Shown: positions 7,892 through 16,884 of the stretch, piece after piece | How the letters are laid out: the number at the start of each line of letters is the position of its first letter | How positions within the stretch are numbered: position 1 is the stretch's first letter | Virus record (IMG/VR): IMGVR_UViG_3300034012_002880 | Coordinates: 1-46,131 of that record | Length of the DNA stretch: 46,131 nucleotides | Origin: a virus | Direction: 5' to 3' (one strand) | Translations under genes and position numbers: made by a program | Notes under the pieces: generated by a model | Databases searched by the model: none | Told to the model about the DNA's origin: nothing | What the model saw: only the letters and a program-made list of their open reading frames with translations

Positions 7892-8623
7892 TCAGGTTTC
7901 GGGGAGGATCACGAGCCCCAGGCCCGTCGCGGTCGTCACGAGCCCCAGGCCCGTCACGGTCGTCAAGGGAACGCTGATGTCGGGTGGTGGCGTGATGGTG
8001 ATCGGACCAGTCAATGGCACCCGGCAAAACACCCCATCTCCAAAACGTATCACACCATATTCAACGATGTAAGTATTTCCAGCAATTACAAGTTGATCGC
8101 CATACTTTAACTCTCCAAACACAGAAAAGGGCAGGTTTTCAATCACAGCATCGACGATCACTTCCTCTCCTCTGATCACCAGCTGCGAGTTCAGTCTGAG
8201 CAGTCCCTCACCCTGGATTGCACCCCAGACAACAGGAACCGCGTCAAAAGTCCGATTGATTGCCCTGGCCAGTAGCGCCTGGCGGCTGTTCGGCGGTCGC
8301 TGGAATGACGGCAGTACGACTCCGATCGGACCAGAAAGTGGCAGCCTGCAGTAATTGCCATCTCCATAGCGGAACGGATCACACTCGGCTCTGAATGTAT
8401 TACCGTCAACCGTAATGGTATCGCCATGCTTAATCGCGCCAAAAACGGAATACGGGAGATTGTCTAGAACTGCATCGACACGTGCAATCTCTCCATCTAG
8501 AACAATCTCCGTCGCTAGACGAAGCCTGCCAAATCCTTGAGCGCTACCCCAGGTGACCGAGGCAGCGCCGAGGATCCGGTGAGATGCGCGGACCAGCAGG
8601 TTTTGGCGGCTGGCCCAGCTCAT
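7892..8623 (-). CDS. Head-tail joining protein with two tandem FII-like domains
   Basis: A 243-residue protein made of two similar halves of about 105 residues. Each half runs from an ASHRILGAASVTWG / RAINRTFDAVPVVWG helix-strand, through DAVLDNLPYSVFG / DAVIENLPFSVFG and GDTITVDGNTF / GDQLVIAGNTY, to CRLPLSGP / CRVPLTGP. The GDxLxIxxxxY core followed by a Gly-rich turn and CRLxL strand resembles lambda FII-type head-tail joining proteins, which are single-domain and about 117 residues. The tail end carries a short duplicated GLGLV element (24-27 bp repeat at about 7908-7965). Its ATG overlaps the stop of the DUF2190 gene (TGATG). Confidence 0.65.
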   Translation of the reverse strand: MSWASRQNLLVRASHRILGAASVTWGSAQGFGRLRLATEIVLDGEIARVDAVLDNLPYSVFGAIKHGDTITVDGNTFRAECDPFRYGDGNYCRLPLSGPIGVVLPSFQRPPNSRQALLARAINRTFDAVPVVWGAIQGEGLLRLNSQLVIRGEEVIVDAVIENLPFSVFGELKYGDQLVIAGNTYIVEYGVIRFGDGVFCRVPLTGPITITPPPDISVPLTTVTGLGLVTTATGLGLVILPET

Positions 8624-8952
8624 CAGCTGAACACAAATTGACAGGTCGCGTCAGTGTTGCCAGCCGCCACGGAGAAAAATCCCGCAAGCGTGTTGCCTGT
8701 CGCTACCCCTGTGAAGAGCTTGGCGGTGTTGTCCCAATAAATCAAAGCACCTTGGGCGCCGCCAGTGCCGGTGCCCGTGGCTTTGGCATAGGTGAATTCA
8801 CCTTCGCGGGTGAACTGGCCGATCTCGCCGCTAGCCAGCTTGGCCAGGGAGATGAAGACGTAAGCGCCGATCAACGCAGCGCCGCCAGACTCCACCGCGT
8901 AGGGAGCGGTGAGTGGGATCGTTGTAGCCTCAGACCTGACTTGGTTTTTCAT
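8623..8952 (-). CDS. Capsid decoration protein, DUF2190 family
   Basis: A 109-residue protein between the capsid gene and the joining gene. It shows the DUF2190 layout: KNQVRSEATTIPLTAP at the start, a GALIGAYVFISLAKLASGE middle, GALIYWDNTAKLFT, then GNTLAGFFSVAAGNTDATCQF at the end. The YWDxxxK..T...GNxLxG motif is diagnostic for this family, whose members bind the outside of capsids (lambda gpD position). It is the direct neighbour of the capsid fusion gene and overlaps the next gene by TGATG. Confidence 0.8.
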   Translation of the reverse strand: MKNQVRSEATTIPLTAPYAVESGGAALIGAYVFISLAKLASGEIGQFTREGEFTYAKATGTGTGGAQGALIYWDNTAKLFTGVATGNTLAGFFSVAAGNTDATCQFVFS

Positions 8953-8988
8953 TGGATGAAAGAGATAGAATTGATCGGGAAGTTGCTA

Positions 8989-11121
8989 TTAGGGAGCAAC
9001 ACCAGAAGCGCGATAGATAAAGCGCCAATCTTTAATCGCGCATCCAAAATACATGCGGAATAAAAATTCCACGCAGTCAGGATTGCGCTTGGTGTCTGTA
9101 GTCAGGGTTGGCCCAGATTCGCCCTCCAAGTAACCATAAACAATTCCCTCAACCTTGCCGGGGCCAGCGATCAAATACCACTGAGTAGTGCTCGTGGTGT
9201 CCAGCCTGGCCGAGTACAGATCGCGAACGGCGCCAGCGTAGGGATTGGGACCAGCATTGCCGCTCAACACGCTGGGAGCATAGTTATTGGGATACAAAAA
9301 CTGCATAGCAGTTGCCTGAAGTGCCCTGGGTCCCAGGAAAAAATCAGGCTCAAGCTCTAATGGATTACCGGCTGGATCCTTTTGGGTTGAGAGCTTTAAC
9401 ATGCCGGTGGCCATGCCGTCAACATTGATTAGGCCTGCTCCGGTGTTGTTGTGGCTGGCATGGAACAACGGTAGGCCGTCCATTGAGACCGTCGCGTTGC
9501 CCGTGATCAAGGCATAAATCGCATTGGCCTGAACACGTCGAGCGCCGCGGCCGAACATTTCCGGCACCGCCTGAAGGGCGCTTAGGTCGTCATTGATAAA
9601 AACTTCCTCAGCAACCCGAAGGCCACGAGTGAACTTGTCAAGCCGCCAAGATGTTCTGCCGTCTTGAAGGGTGGCCATTTGATACTCACTGCCCTCCATC
9701 CGAGCATCAATTTTCGTTTTGTCAGATTGATCTCCTTGATTGACCTTAATTGGATCAAGAGATCCGGAGACAAACATGTCATTCGTTGGACGGAAATCGG
9801 GAAGATCGCGCCGCCGTGAAAACTGATCCCATTGGTGGGTTTCTTCAGCCCATCCAGTCATCATCGACTTGTTCGCAGCATTAGAGAGAATGTTGGAAAA
9901 GTCGTCGCTGACGTGAAGTGCCAGAGAGATCAACTCATGTGGGGTCCTTCCCACCGTGTTGATCCCCCGTGAGTTGGCATAAGTGCGGACAAACTCCATC
10001 ATCCGCATCCCGCGATATGGAATGGCCTTATCGGACGGAGCGTCGTTTGGCTTGATTTTTGCCAATACCGCATCCGTGAGACCCTCGACAATGGTGTCGC
10101 CGTGATCCCGAGTCACTCCGATCCGCGCCGGGTGGCCCGCCTGGCTGCGGTTCTCCACGGTGGCAGCGTGCGCCCTGACAATCTCCAGGGCCACATCAGC
10201 GAACGGCTTGCCGCCGGCAATCAGGGCATCCACCTGATCGGGAGGAAGCGAGGCCTGTGCCGCGCAGCGGCGGATTTCGTTCTCGCGTCGCAGGGCTGCC
10301 AGCTCGGCGGCGCTCGATTCTGATGCCGTGGCTGCGGCATGGGCTGAGACGGCCGCCATGGCAGGGGCCACCGGGGCAGGGGGCACCGGGGCGGGGGGCA
10401 CAGGAGCAGGGGGCGCCGCTTCGGCAGCGCTAGCGGAAACGGGCATCTGAGCTGAAGAATCGAATTCTGTAGGAATGTTAGCGGATGTTGTAAACCATGT
10501 CGCTAAGGTCGGTGGCGCATTGTCAAGCCTGCCGGCAGGGGGGGCGGGCAATCGCGCTCGAACCTCCTCGGCAGGAGCGACCTCTGTGGCAAATCCCATG
10601 GCCAGAGCATCGGCCGCAGAAAACCAAGTGCCGTTCCCGCTCCCAGCAATCAGCCATTCGTTTACCTTTTCCCGATCTTGTCCTGATTTTTTGATATAAA
10701 TTTCTATGAATGCTTGAGTATGGGCGTCAAACTGCTCCGCAAGGCTGCGCATTTTTTCGGCATTACCAGAAGCGTAGCCCCATGTCGAGTGCATGTGAAA
10801 TAATGTATTTTCTGGCATGATTCGCTTGGATCCAGCCATAAAAATTATGCCAGCTGCGCTTGCGGCAATGCCATCAATAATTGTTGTTACACTACCAGAA
10901 TATGACGAGAGAATGTTGTAAATTGCTAGGCCTTCAGAGGCAGATCCGCCAGAGGAGAAAACGTGAACGGAAACGTCCCTGCCGTTTGCTCCTTGAAGCT
11001 CGCTGGCTACATCGACAGCCGTCACGTCTATGCCGACATCTCCGTAGAGGCGTAGCGTCAGCCCGTTAGCGTAAAACTGGGCCGAGACGCCAGTGGTGGG
11101 CGCCGCGATAGTGTTTGTCAT
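8989..11121 (-). CDS. ClpP-like prohead protease fused to major capsid protein
   Basis: A 710-residue fusion. Residues about 20-195 are a ClpP/S14-type protease: SSGGSASEG oxyanion loop, nucleophile Ser88 in GIAASAAG and catalytic His111 in FHMHS. At the usual Asp position before TWFSAADALAMGF there is Gly or Asn, so the third triad member is uncertain. A Pro/Ala linker (about 230-265) and a helical scaffold-like region (about 270-370) follow. Residues about 375-710 look like the major capsid domain of Mu gpT-like families (MMEFVRTYANSRG, SRRRDLPDFRP, GRGARRVQANAIY, NPCVEFLFRMYFGC-like end). The protease would cut itself and the scaffold away from the shell during maturation. It overlaps the portal gene by ATGA. 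Confidence 0.88.
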   Translation of the reverse strand: MTNTIAAPTTGVSAQFYANGLTLRLYGDVGIDVTAVDVASELQGANGRDVSVHVFSSGGSASEGLAIYNILSSYSGSVTTIIDGIAASAAGIIFMAGSKRIMPENTLFHMHSTWGYASGNAEKMRSLAEQFDAHTQAFIEIYIKKSGQDREKVNEWLIAGSGNGTWFSAADALAMGFATEVAPAEEVRARLPAPPAGRLDNAPPTLATWFTTSANIPTEFDSSAQMPVSASAAEAAPPAPVPPAPVPPAPVAPAMAAVSAHAAATASESSAAELAALRRENEIRRCAAQASLPPDQVDALIAGGKPFADVALEIVRAHAATVENRSQAGHPARIGVTRDHGDTIVEGLTDAVLAKIKPNDAPSDKAIPYRGMRMMEFVRTYANSRGINTVGRTPHELISLALHVSDDFSNILSNAANKSMMTGWAEETHQWDQFSRRRDLPDFRPTNDMFVSGSLDPIKVNQGDQSDKTKIDARMEGSEYQMATLQDGRTSWRLDKFTRGLRVAEEVFINDDLSALQAVPEMFGRGARRVQANAIYALITGNATVSMDGLPLFHASHNNTGAGLINVDGMATGMLKLSTQKDPAGNPLELEPDFFLGPRALQATAMQFLYPNNYAPSVLSGNAGPNPYAGAVRDLYSARLDTTSTTQWYLIAGPGKVEGIVYGYLEGESGPTLTTDTKRNPDCVEFLFRMYFGCAIKDWRFIYRASGVAP

Positions 11122-12554
11122 GGCTGAACTGATTGGTCAGGTGATTCTACGTCTGCTGGCAGACTAGGGCGATCTGACGCACCATCGCACGACAGAAGAA
11201 GGCCGGCCGCCCGCGCGCGCTCCACGTCAAACTGCAGCTCCGCGATGACTTCGTCCGGCACGGACCCTAGGGATCGCTGAACTTCGGACAAACTTGTCAC
11301 ACCGCCCTTGATAGCCTCAATCAGCGCAGGGATTTCTCTGGTCGGATCGAGCATCTCGCGACGTGGTGGCGTATGGTTCCATGCGACCACGGCTGAACTC
11401 TTGAGCAATCCCACCATGCGAGCTAATTCGTCATGCCAGGACGTTACGCGAGCGCAATGGAGAGGAATCGCTACATTCCATCGCAGGTGAGCCAGCCGCC
11501 TGTGAAATTCCAGCCACTGCCCCCGGAACGTTGAAAAATTGGCGTCGCTTGAATCACCTGTGAGCGCTTCATATGTGATCTCATAAGCTGCGGCCACACT
11601 TCGAGCATAGACTTTTTGAGTAGCGGAGAAATCGCCTGCGGATGGCGGCGTGAAGGCCTGGAACGTCCTGCCAGACGGGAGATGTTGTACGGTTCCTGGC
11701 GTGATCTCATCAAAGATGGTGCTACCGATAACATCTTCTGTTGGATCACCGGGATTAGACCTATACATTTCTTCACCAGATGTAACACCAAAAAAACATG
11801 CCGCAATCTTGTCTTTAAGTTGCTGTGCGATTCTTATATCCCCCATGTCACGCAACGTCAAGATTGCTGCTGTGCCAAACGGCAAACCCATGCGCTGGCC
11901 AGGCCTTAAGCAATCAAAGACTAGAGAAATTTCATCTTTTGGCACAAACGTGGACCGCAGCGATACGCCCTTCCACAACATCGATTCACTAGGATGTTGA
12001 TCTCTGAGCCAATAACCTTCCAGTCTGCCATCAGCATCAAACTGCTGACCAAAGATTATATCAGTCCCGTTGTCCTTGGTGGTGTCAAGCCATTCCGCTT
12101 CAAGGATCTGAATCTGTAACGGAACAACACCATATTTTTCAAACAGCTCAGGCCTGACCCGCTTCCTGATCAGATAAGCGCCGCGAACAACTGCAGTTCG
12201 CGCGCCTAGCGACTGGAGGCCATACTGATTGAATTGTTCATAAAAGTCACTTTCCAGCATTCTCATCCACTCCGTATAAACATTCTTGTATCTTTTTGTT
12301 GCATTGACAGGTGTGCTCAGGATGCCATCTCCGATCCAGTTGTTGACAATCACGCCTACAGCTTTCTTGGCCAATCCATCGTTATCTGCTAGATTTTGAT
12401 GGCGATCAACCAGCCACTTCCAGCTCTGGCGCATCGCACTGTTCGGACCCGTGCTAGGAGCAAACCAGCTTTCTGTGGTTCGAGTTGATTGCGCAGCATC
12501 AAATCTGGAATAAACTATGGTATTGCTTGGCTTTTTGCTCTTTTTCTTGCCCAT
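11118..12554 (-). CDS. Portal protein (lambda gpB family)
   Basis: A 478-residue protein that forms the dodecameric DNA entry ring. Recognisable elements of the family are an N-terminal RFDAAQSTRTTESWFAP segment, NDGLAKKAVGVIVNNWIGDGI, QILEAEWLD, the wing-stem part with HLPSGRTFQAFTPPSAG, and SVAAAYEITYEALTGDSSDANFS. The last is the highly conserved YE.L..D.....YSS-type motif near the channel. Length is slightly shorter than lambda gpB (533). The start overlaps the gpW-like stop as TAATG and the stop overlaps the capsid fusion start as ATGA, so packaging and capsid genes are translationally chained. Confidence 0.92.
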   Translation of the reverse strand: MGKKKSKKPSNTIVYSRFDAAQSTRTTESWFAPSTGPNSAMRQSWKWLVDRHQNLADNDGLAKKAVGVIVNNWIGDGILSTPVNATKRYKNVYTEWMRMLESDFYEQFNQYGLQSLGARTAVVRGAYLIRKRVRPELFEKYGVVPLQIQILEAEWLDTTKDNGTDIIFGQQFDADGRLEGYWLRDQHPSESMLWKGVSLRSTFVPKDEISLVFDCLRPGQRMGLPFGTAAILTLRDMGDIRIAQQLKDKIAACFFGVTSGEEMYRSNPGDPTEDVIGSTIFDEITPGTVQHLPSGRTFQAFTPPSAGDFSATQKVYARSVAAAYEITYEALTGDSSDANFSTFRGQWLEFHRRLAHLRWNVAIPLHCARVTSWHDELARMVGLLKSSAVVAWNHTPPRREMLDPTREIPALIEAIKGGVTSLSEVQRSLGSVPDEVIAELQFDVERARAAGLLLSCDGASDRPSLPADVESPDQSVQP

Positions 12555-12757
12555 TATTGATACCTGGATGGGGTATAAACAGTCCGCTTGATTCTGGGCT
12601 GACTGGTTTCCAGCTCTGCAACCATCGCAGCCTCGATCCTGCGCATGTCCGCCAGGGAGCGAAATGTCACCTGATGACCGTTGGATTCAGTGATCGACAG
12701 CACGCCTTCCGCGATCGCCGCCCTGAGGTCCGCCAGTTGTTGTGAGGTATATGCCAT
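12554..12757 (-). CDS. Head-tail joining protein gpW-like
   Basis: A 67-residue protein between the large terminase and portal genes, exactly the lambda W position. It begins YTSQQLADLRAAIAEGV, continues VTFRSLADMRRIEAAMVAELE and ends in a basic tail, matching the helix-hairpin-helix layout of gpW (68 residues in lambda). gpW plugs the portal after packaging and prepares the head for tail joining. Confidence 0.85.
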   Translation of the reverse strand: MAYTSQQLADLRAAIAEGVLSITESNGHQVTFRSLADMRRIEAAMVAELETSQPRIKRTVYTPSRYQ

Positions 12758-12766
12758 GCCTTTATC

Positions 12767-14791
12767 CTATCGCCTCAGCCAGTTAGTGCGCACCCCTGCC
12801 GTGGCACCGCTTTCTAGCCAGCTAGTTTTCTGCGGCACTGGCGCAGGAGGCTGCGGTGGGGCGAGGGAGCGCAGCGCAGCAGCCTCCAGACGCGGCCACA
12901 TCACGTCAGGACCGGGATATGCGCGGGCAAACTTCAGCAGAGCGGCATACGCGTAACGCCGACAGTCCCCTGCCTCGTCCCTGGCTCCTTGTGGGAGACT
13001 CCAGTGGTATTGGTGTGAGCGCGGACTGATCGGAGTGCGGCGCCAAGGAAACAATTCCGCCAGGGTTTGCGCTGATGTGCAGCGTCCAAAATGAACATAC
13101 CCTGGGCCAGGAAACTTCACATTGAGCTGCGCTCCCAGCTGGTTTACCGATCGCTCGTACCCGACTGAGTAGTACATAAGATCTCGCCCAACACGATTGG
13201 CAGCACGATTTTTTGCATTGATCTCCACGGCCACGCCTCGTCCGAGCAACTCCGCATTTGGCTGGGGCAGACCTCTAACTGGAATCCACCGACCTACGCG
13301 GGCAGCGCACCAGCGTCGCACACTTTCCGTGGCCAAACCGCCTTCGTCGATCGCTCCCAGCGCAACCGGGAGCTGGGCCCCGTCTTGCCTGAGCCAACGA
13401 CTGGCAATTACGGCATCAAGATGATCGAGTGTTTCCAGCTGTTGCGGGTCGCCATCAACCGCCAGCTCCGCCAGATGCCAGCTCTCCTCTCCGCGACCCC
13501 AACCCCAGACGTGGATCCGCAGGCCTTCCCCCTGGGTGCCGCCGCCGCCCTGCACATCGACTCCGATCGTGATGACCAACACGCCCGTGGGAGCCTCCCA
13601 TGTGTCGCTCTCGTCCCAGGGATACCCGTTGCCGGATGCGGCATCCTGAAGACGCCTGGCGAGTCCATCGGCCGTGATTCGCGACGCTGCGGCTGGCTCG
13701 AAAGAAAGCCCCATATCAGTATTGTAAAATGTTTGCATCGGATCGGGATTGCCCATCCGCAGCTGTGCTAACGCGTTGCGGTAGCGACGAGCCAGCTCTG
13801 ACCAGCTGGCCGCGCGGTGATAACTCATTCCGGGCCCAACCTGCTGGCTGCGCCAGATCGGATTGCCATCGTCATCCAGAATCTGTTTTTTGCGATCAAC
13901 GCCTTCCAGTGGACATGCCCAGCCAGCGTGCAAATCCATGGTTCGCAGGTGACGATATTCAATCAGCGGCGATTGTGTCTCTGGATTAGTACAGTTTTCG
14001 CAGATTAACTTGCCAGCATTCTTGCCTTCTTTGATAAACCGCTCCCACGCTCCGCGTGTCATCAATTCTTGGTAGTGGCCACAGTGTGGACATGGATAGT
14101 AGCGATACTGTTGATCACCCAATCTTAAACATTGCTCCATATAATCGTTTGGGACAACTGGTGTTCCTCCAATGGTGAAAAACGGATCCACAGCGGTTCC
14201 AGCTCGCTGGAGGAATAACTGAAGCGTGTCACCTTCCGAAAGCTGGGCATAAGCCGCTGGCTCTTCGATTAGGATCGGGTTTCGATTGACTCGTCTGGCT
14301 GAGCCAGCGGAACCAGCGTGTCTGATGTCAATGATTGAACCGTTAGTCAGACGCTTATAGTTATAGGTATTCTTGAGGGACGTCCGTGATTTTTTATTGT
14401 CAAGCATATTGATCAATCTTGGTGCACCATGCACTGGATTAAACATTGTTTCAATGTCTTCGTCACTGTACTTTTTAACCTCTTCATCTGTGGGCTGGAC
14501 AATCATTAACTTCGATGGCCTCCAGTCTACAAAGAATTGAACGACAAATTTTACATATTCAGACCATCCAACACGAGACGGTTTCATGCACACCATGCAC
14601 TGCACTTCTGGATCGGTTGCCGCAAGAAACCAATCACGCTGGTACGGACGTGTGTACCATTTCTGGCGGCCATCTGATGGACTTGTGATATATCCATATT
14701 TTTCTACATATTCGAGCATTGTCATTGGCGGCTTCGGTTTTATCCCTGCCGCTAATGCACGTGCCAGGGAGCGAATACTTCGGTTAATCAT
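12767..14791 (-). CDS. Terminase large subunit (lambda gpA family)
   Basis: A 674-residue packaging motor. The N-terminal ATPase has a gpA-type P-loop around residues 70-77 (KPSRVGWS). A Zn-ribbon-like insert follows (CPHCGHYQE and, about 35 residues later, CENC). The C-terminal nuclease starts near LVITIGVDVQGG, whose acidic residues bind metal in this family. The length is close to lambda gpA (641). The ATG overlaps the small terminase stop by ATGA. By family this implies cohesive-end or related site-specific cutting, but I could not locate a cos site with confidence. Confidence 0.93.
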   Translation of the reverse strand: MINRSIRSLARALAAGIKPKPPMTMLEYVEKYGYITSPSDGRQKWYTRPYQRDWFLAATDPEVQCMVCMKPSRVGWSEYVKFVVQFFVDWRPSKLMIVQPTDEEVKKYSDEDIETMFNPVHGAPRLINMLDNKKSRTSLKNTYNYKRLTNGSIIDIRHAGSAGSARRVNRNPILIEEPAAYAQLSEGDTLQLFLQRAGTAVDPFFTIGGTPVVPNDYMEQCLRLGDQQYRYYPCPHCGHYQELMTRGAWERFIKEGKNAGKLICENCTNPETQSPLIEYRHLRTMDLHAGWACPLEGVDRKKQILDDDGNPIWRSQQVGPGMSYHRAASWSELARRYRNALAQLRMGNPDPMQTFYNTDMGLSFEPAAASRITADGLARRLQDAASGNGYPWDESDTWEAPTGVLVITIGVDVQGGGGTQGEGLRIHVWGWGRGEESWHLAELAVDGDPQQLETLDHLDAVIASRWLRQDGAQLPVALGAIDEGGLATESVRRWCAARVGRWIPVRGLPQPNAELLGRGVAVEINAKNRAANRVGRDLMYYSVGYERSVNQLGAQLNVKFPGPGYVHFGRCTSAQTLAELFPWRRTPISPRSHQYHWSLPQGARDEAGDCRRYAYAALLKFARAYPGPDVMWPRLEAAALRSLAPPQPPAPVPQKTSWLESGATAGVRTNWLRR

Positions 14792-15345
14792 TCTGGTAAA
14801 TCATCGAAGTCGTCGCTAGATGTCTGCTCAAATACATCTAGCACGATTTTTTCTATTGTTTGCATATCTTCTAGCGTAATATGTGGAATCTGCAGTTTTA
14901 TTTGTTTAGCAGCCGTATAAGCACGTGTCAACATAGTATTTAGCACAGCATTGTAGGCCTGTTTCATATCACTGAGATAGACCAGTTTTCCTTGTAACTG
15001 TTCTAGCTCGATTCGTGCCATTTTAAGATCAGCTTCGGCTCTTTGCGCGTCGATCGCTGCCTTAATACTTTTGCTCACGTTCAGCGCCGGGACGCCCCTG
15101 ATTGCCGACTGCTCCTCTACCTGCGCGTGGGAGACTGACGGGTCATTGCCGACACGTTGGATGGTTCTCTGTGCCCACTGACGATCCGCCAGCTCGGGTT
15201 CAATCAGCCACTGTACACCTTCGCGGCGCACAGCTGGAGCCGAGATTCGGCCATCAGCAATTGCTTTAAGGACAGCCTGGTGAGAGCCGCCAGGGAGCCC
15301 GCGCTCCTTCCGGTGACGCGCGTAAGCTAGCGCTGCCAGGCTCAT
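14788..15345 (-). CDS. Terminase small subunit (Nu1-like)
   Basis: A 185-residue protein directly upstream of the large terminase, with ATGA overlap. The N-terminus (YARHRKERGLPGGSHQAV, then ISAPAVRREG) has the winged-helix style of small terminase DNA-binding domains that read a numeric key residue set from the first helix pair. The centre (ALNVSKSIKAAIDAQRAEADLKMARIE) is a long helix for multimerisation, as in Nu1, which is also about 181 residues long. It would recognise the packaging site. Confidence 0.8.
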   Translation of the reverse strand: MSLAALAYARHRKERGLPGGSHQAVLKAIADGRISAPAVRREGVQWLIEPELADRQWAQRTIQRVGNDPSVSHAQVEEQSAIRGVPALNVSKSIKAAIDAQRAEADLKMARIELEQLQGKLVYLSDMKQAYNAVLNTMLTRAYTAAKQIKLQIPHITLEDMQTIEKIVLDVFEQTSSDDFDDLPE

Positions 15346-15385
15346 GCCTGGCCCCCCCAGGAGCCAGGGTCACGAAGCGCTCGCC

Positions 15386-15592
15386 CTATACCGAGCCGCG
15401 ATAGAACGATTCGGGGAAATAGGGCTCGCCTTTTTTCCTTGGTCGCGTCAAACGGTCTGCGAGGCGTAGGGTCGATTGTTCCTCTTTCCATCGCTCTTTT
15501 GCGGTCTGGCCCGAGCTGGGCGTTTCGCCGCTCAATTTTTTGGAGGTTTCTTCCATTAGCATCCGTCGCATTTTGGCAAGATCGCCGGCCAT
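15386..15592 (-). CDS. Small charged hypothetical protein (68 aa)
   Basis: A 68-residue, strongly charged protein (AGDLAKMRRMLMEETSKK, later PYFPESFYRGS) in the gap between the radical SAM gene and the small terminase. A competing frame, 15342-15623, overlaps the terminase start by ATGA but has random-looking, Arg/Asn-rich composition, so I prefer this frame. No family recognised; no clear ribosome binding site. Confidence 0.5.
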   Translation of the reverse strand: MAGDLAKMRRMLMEETSKKLSGETPSSGQTAKERWKEEQSTLRLADRLTRPRKKGEPYFPESFYRGSV

Positions 15593-15624
15593 GGTGGTTT
15601 GTTAGAAAATTTACGACCATCATT

Positions 15625-16884
15625 CTATGCCAGCTCGGGTGTCTCTACGAAAATATATGGAAACTCTTTTCTGCGATATAAAACAAGCCTGTCTCCATTT
15701 TCGTCAAGCAACGGAATGATCTTACCGTCTTTGAGAATACAAGCATGTGCAAACCGGGCAAACGATGTTGGGCCAAAGCGCTTGCAAAACAAATCATCAT
15801 TCCAAACTATATTCCAAAATCCCTCTACACTTTGTTTTGGTAGTTTGTAACCTGCCGGCGTGTTTGTGATCGCTCGATAGTGCTTGGCCCTCCTGCAACG
15901 CAGGGGCTCAGCCCAGTCACACTCTGGCAGGGGTGACAGAATGTTGAGAACATCTTCCTTTTGTACTATTAAGTATTTTTCTTCATCTTCATCGCCTAAT
16001 GCGTAATCAACTACATTGATAAACTGATGCCAATATGGCATGACCCTGGAATACACTTCATGCCACGGATCAAAAAATCTAGTGGGTTCTTCATAACTTG
16101 TGCTGAACACTTGTAATCCAATTTCTTTTGCGTACTTCATTGCATTTTGCGCGTGATCAATATCTTCCTTTTTTCCCCTTTGGCCACAGTTTTTAATAAA
16201 TTGAGGTCCAAGACGGGATATAGCATCTGCCTTTAGATTGTTTTTGAATGCCTTAGAAAAATATGGCACTTGAATCCACACACCCCACACACCAAATTTC
16301 TTAAGCTGATCTAACAGCGGTTCAAACCGTGGCATCCAATCTATCGATAACGGATTGACACCAACTGTTACAACATGACCCGCTTCGATCAGTTGCTGTA
16401 CGAGATCCAGTCGGCTGCCGATGTTTGGCGCATGTGGCTCTACGCGGGCACGAATGGTATCATCAATCATCGGGATGGAAATATACCACACCGATCGAGG
16501 CGTCTCCTTGACCACGCGATCCAAAATGCGCCGATGTGCCTTGTGGGCACCACGAGTCTGCCAGGCAATCTGCACTCCCAGCTCGACGCATAATTCCCAG
16601 ATTGGCTCGAACTGGGGAGCGTTAGTGCCGGCGAACGGATCGACGTGGTTCGAAACTAGCATCGGCACGTTTGCCTGCAACAGCAAGGCCTCTCGGCTGC
16701 GGCGCTGGCGGAACTCGGACAGAAGGCCTACGATTCCGCGAATGTCCGCCCTGCGGCTAGGAGTGTATAAATTAGCGAAACAATAGGTACAATCATGACC
16801 ACACCAATTCATGCTAAGCTCTAGCCCTGCTGGACTGACCAAAAATTCACCCGCGTAGGGACGAATGCCGTCGCCACCACTCAT
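15625..16884 (-). CDS. Radical SAM-like protein (phage Gp37/Gp68-type)
   Basis: A 419-residue protein with a CX3CX2C cluster motif at Cys28, Cys32 and Cys35 (WCGHDCTYC), the signature that binds the 4Fe-4S cluster and S-adenosylmethionine. A beta-alpha pattern continues with LVSNHVDPF, ELGVQIAWQTRG, TPRSVWYISIPM and HVVTVGVNPLS, as in a partial TIM barrel. Phage proteins of this type are annotated Gp37/Gp68 and resemble the spore-photoproduct-lyase branch. The substrate is unknown. The ATG overlaps the stop of the ParB-like gene by ATGA, so the two are likely made together; this suggests a joint role on DNA, by inference only. Confidence 0.75.
   Translation of the reverse strand: MSGGDGIRPYAGEFLVSPAGLELSMNWCGHDCTYCFANLYTPSRRADIRGIVGLLSEFRQRRSREALLLQANVPMLVSNHVDPFAGTNAPQFEPIWELCVELGVQIAWQTRGAHKAHRRILDRVVKETPRSVWYISIPMIDDTIRARVEPHAPNIGSRLDLVQQLIEAGHVVTVGVNPLSIDWMPRFEPLLDQLKKFGVWGVWIQVPYFSKAFKNNLKADAISRLGPQFIKNCGQRGKKEDIDHAQNAMKYAKEIGLQVFSTSYEEPTRFFDPWHEVYSRVMPYWHQFINVVDYALGDEDEEKYLIVQKEDVLNILSPLPECDWAEPLRCRRAKHYRAITNTPAGYKLPKQSVEGFWNIVWNDDLFCKRFGPTSFARFAHACILKDGKIIPLLDENGDRLVLYRRKEFPYIFVETPELA

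Noticed and set aside
15342-15623. 93-residue minus-strand frame overlapping the small terminase by ATGA
   Set aside because: The competing frame 15386-15592 has more protein-like composition; the overlap alone is weak evidence.
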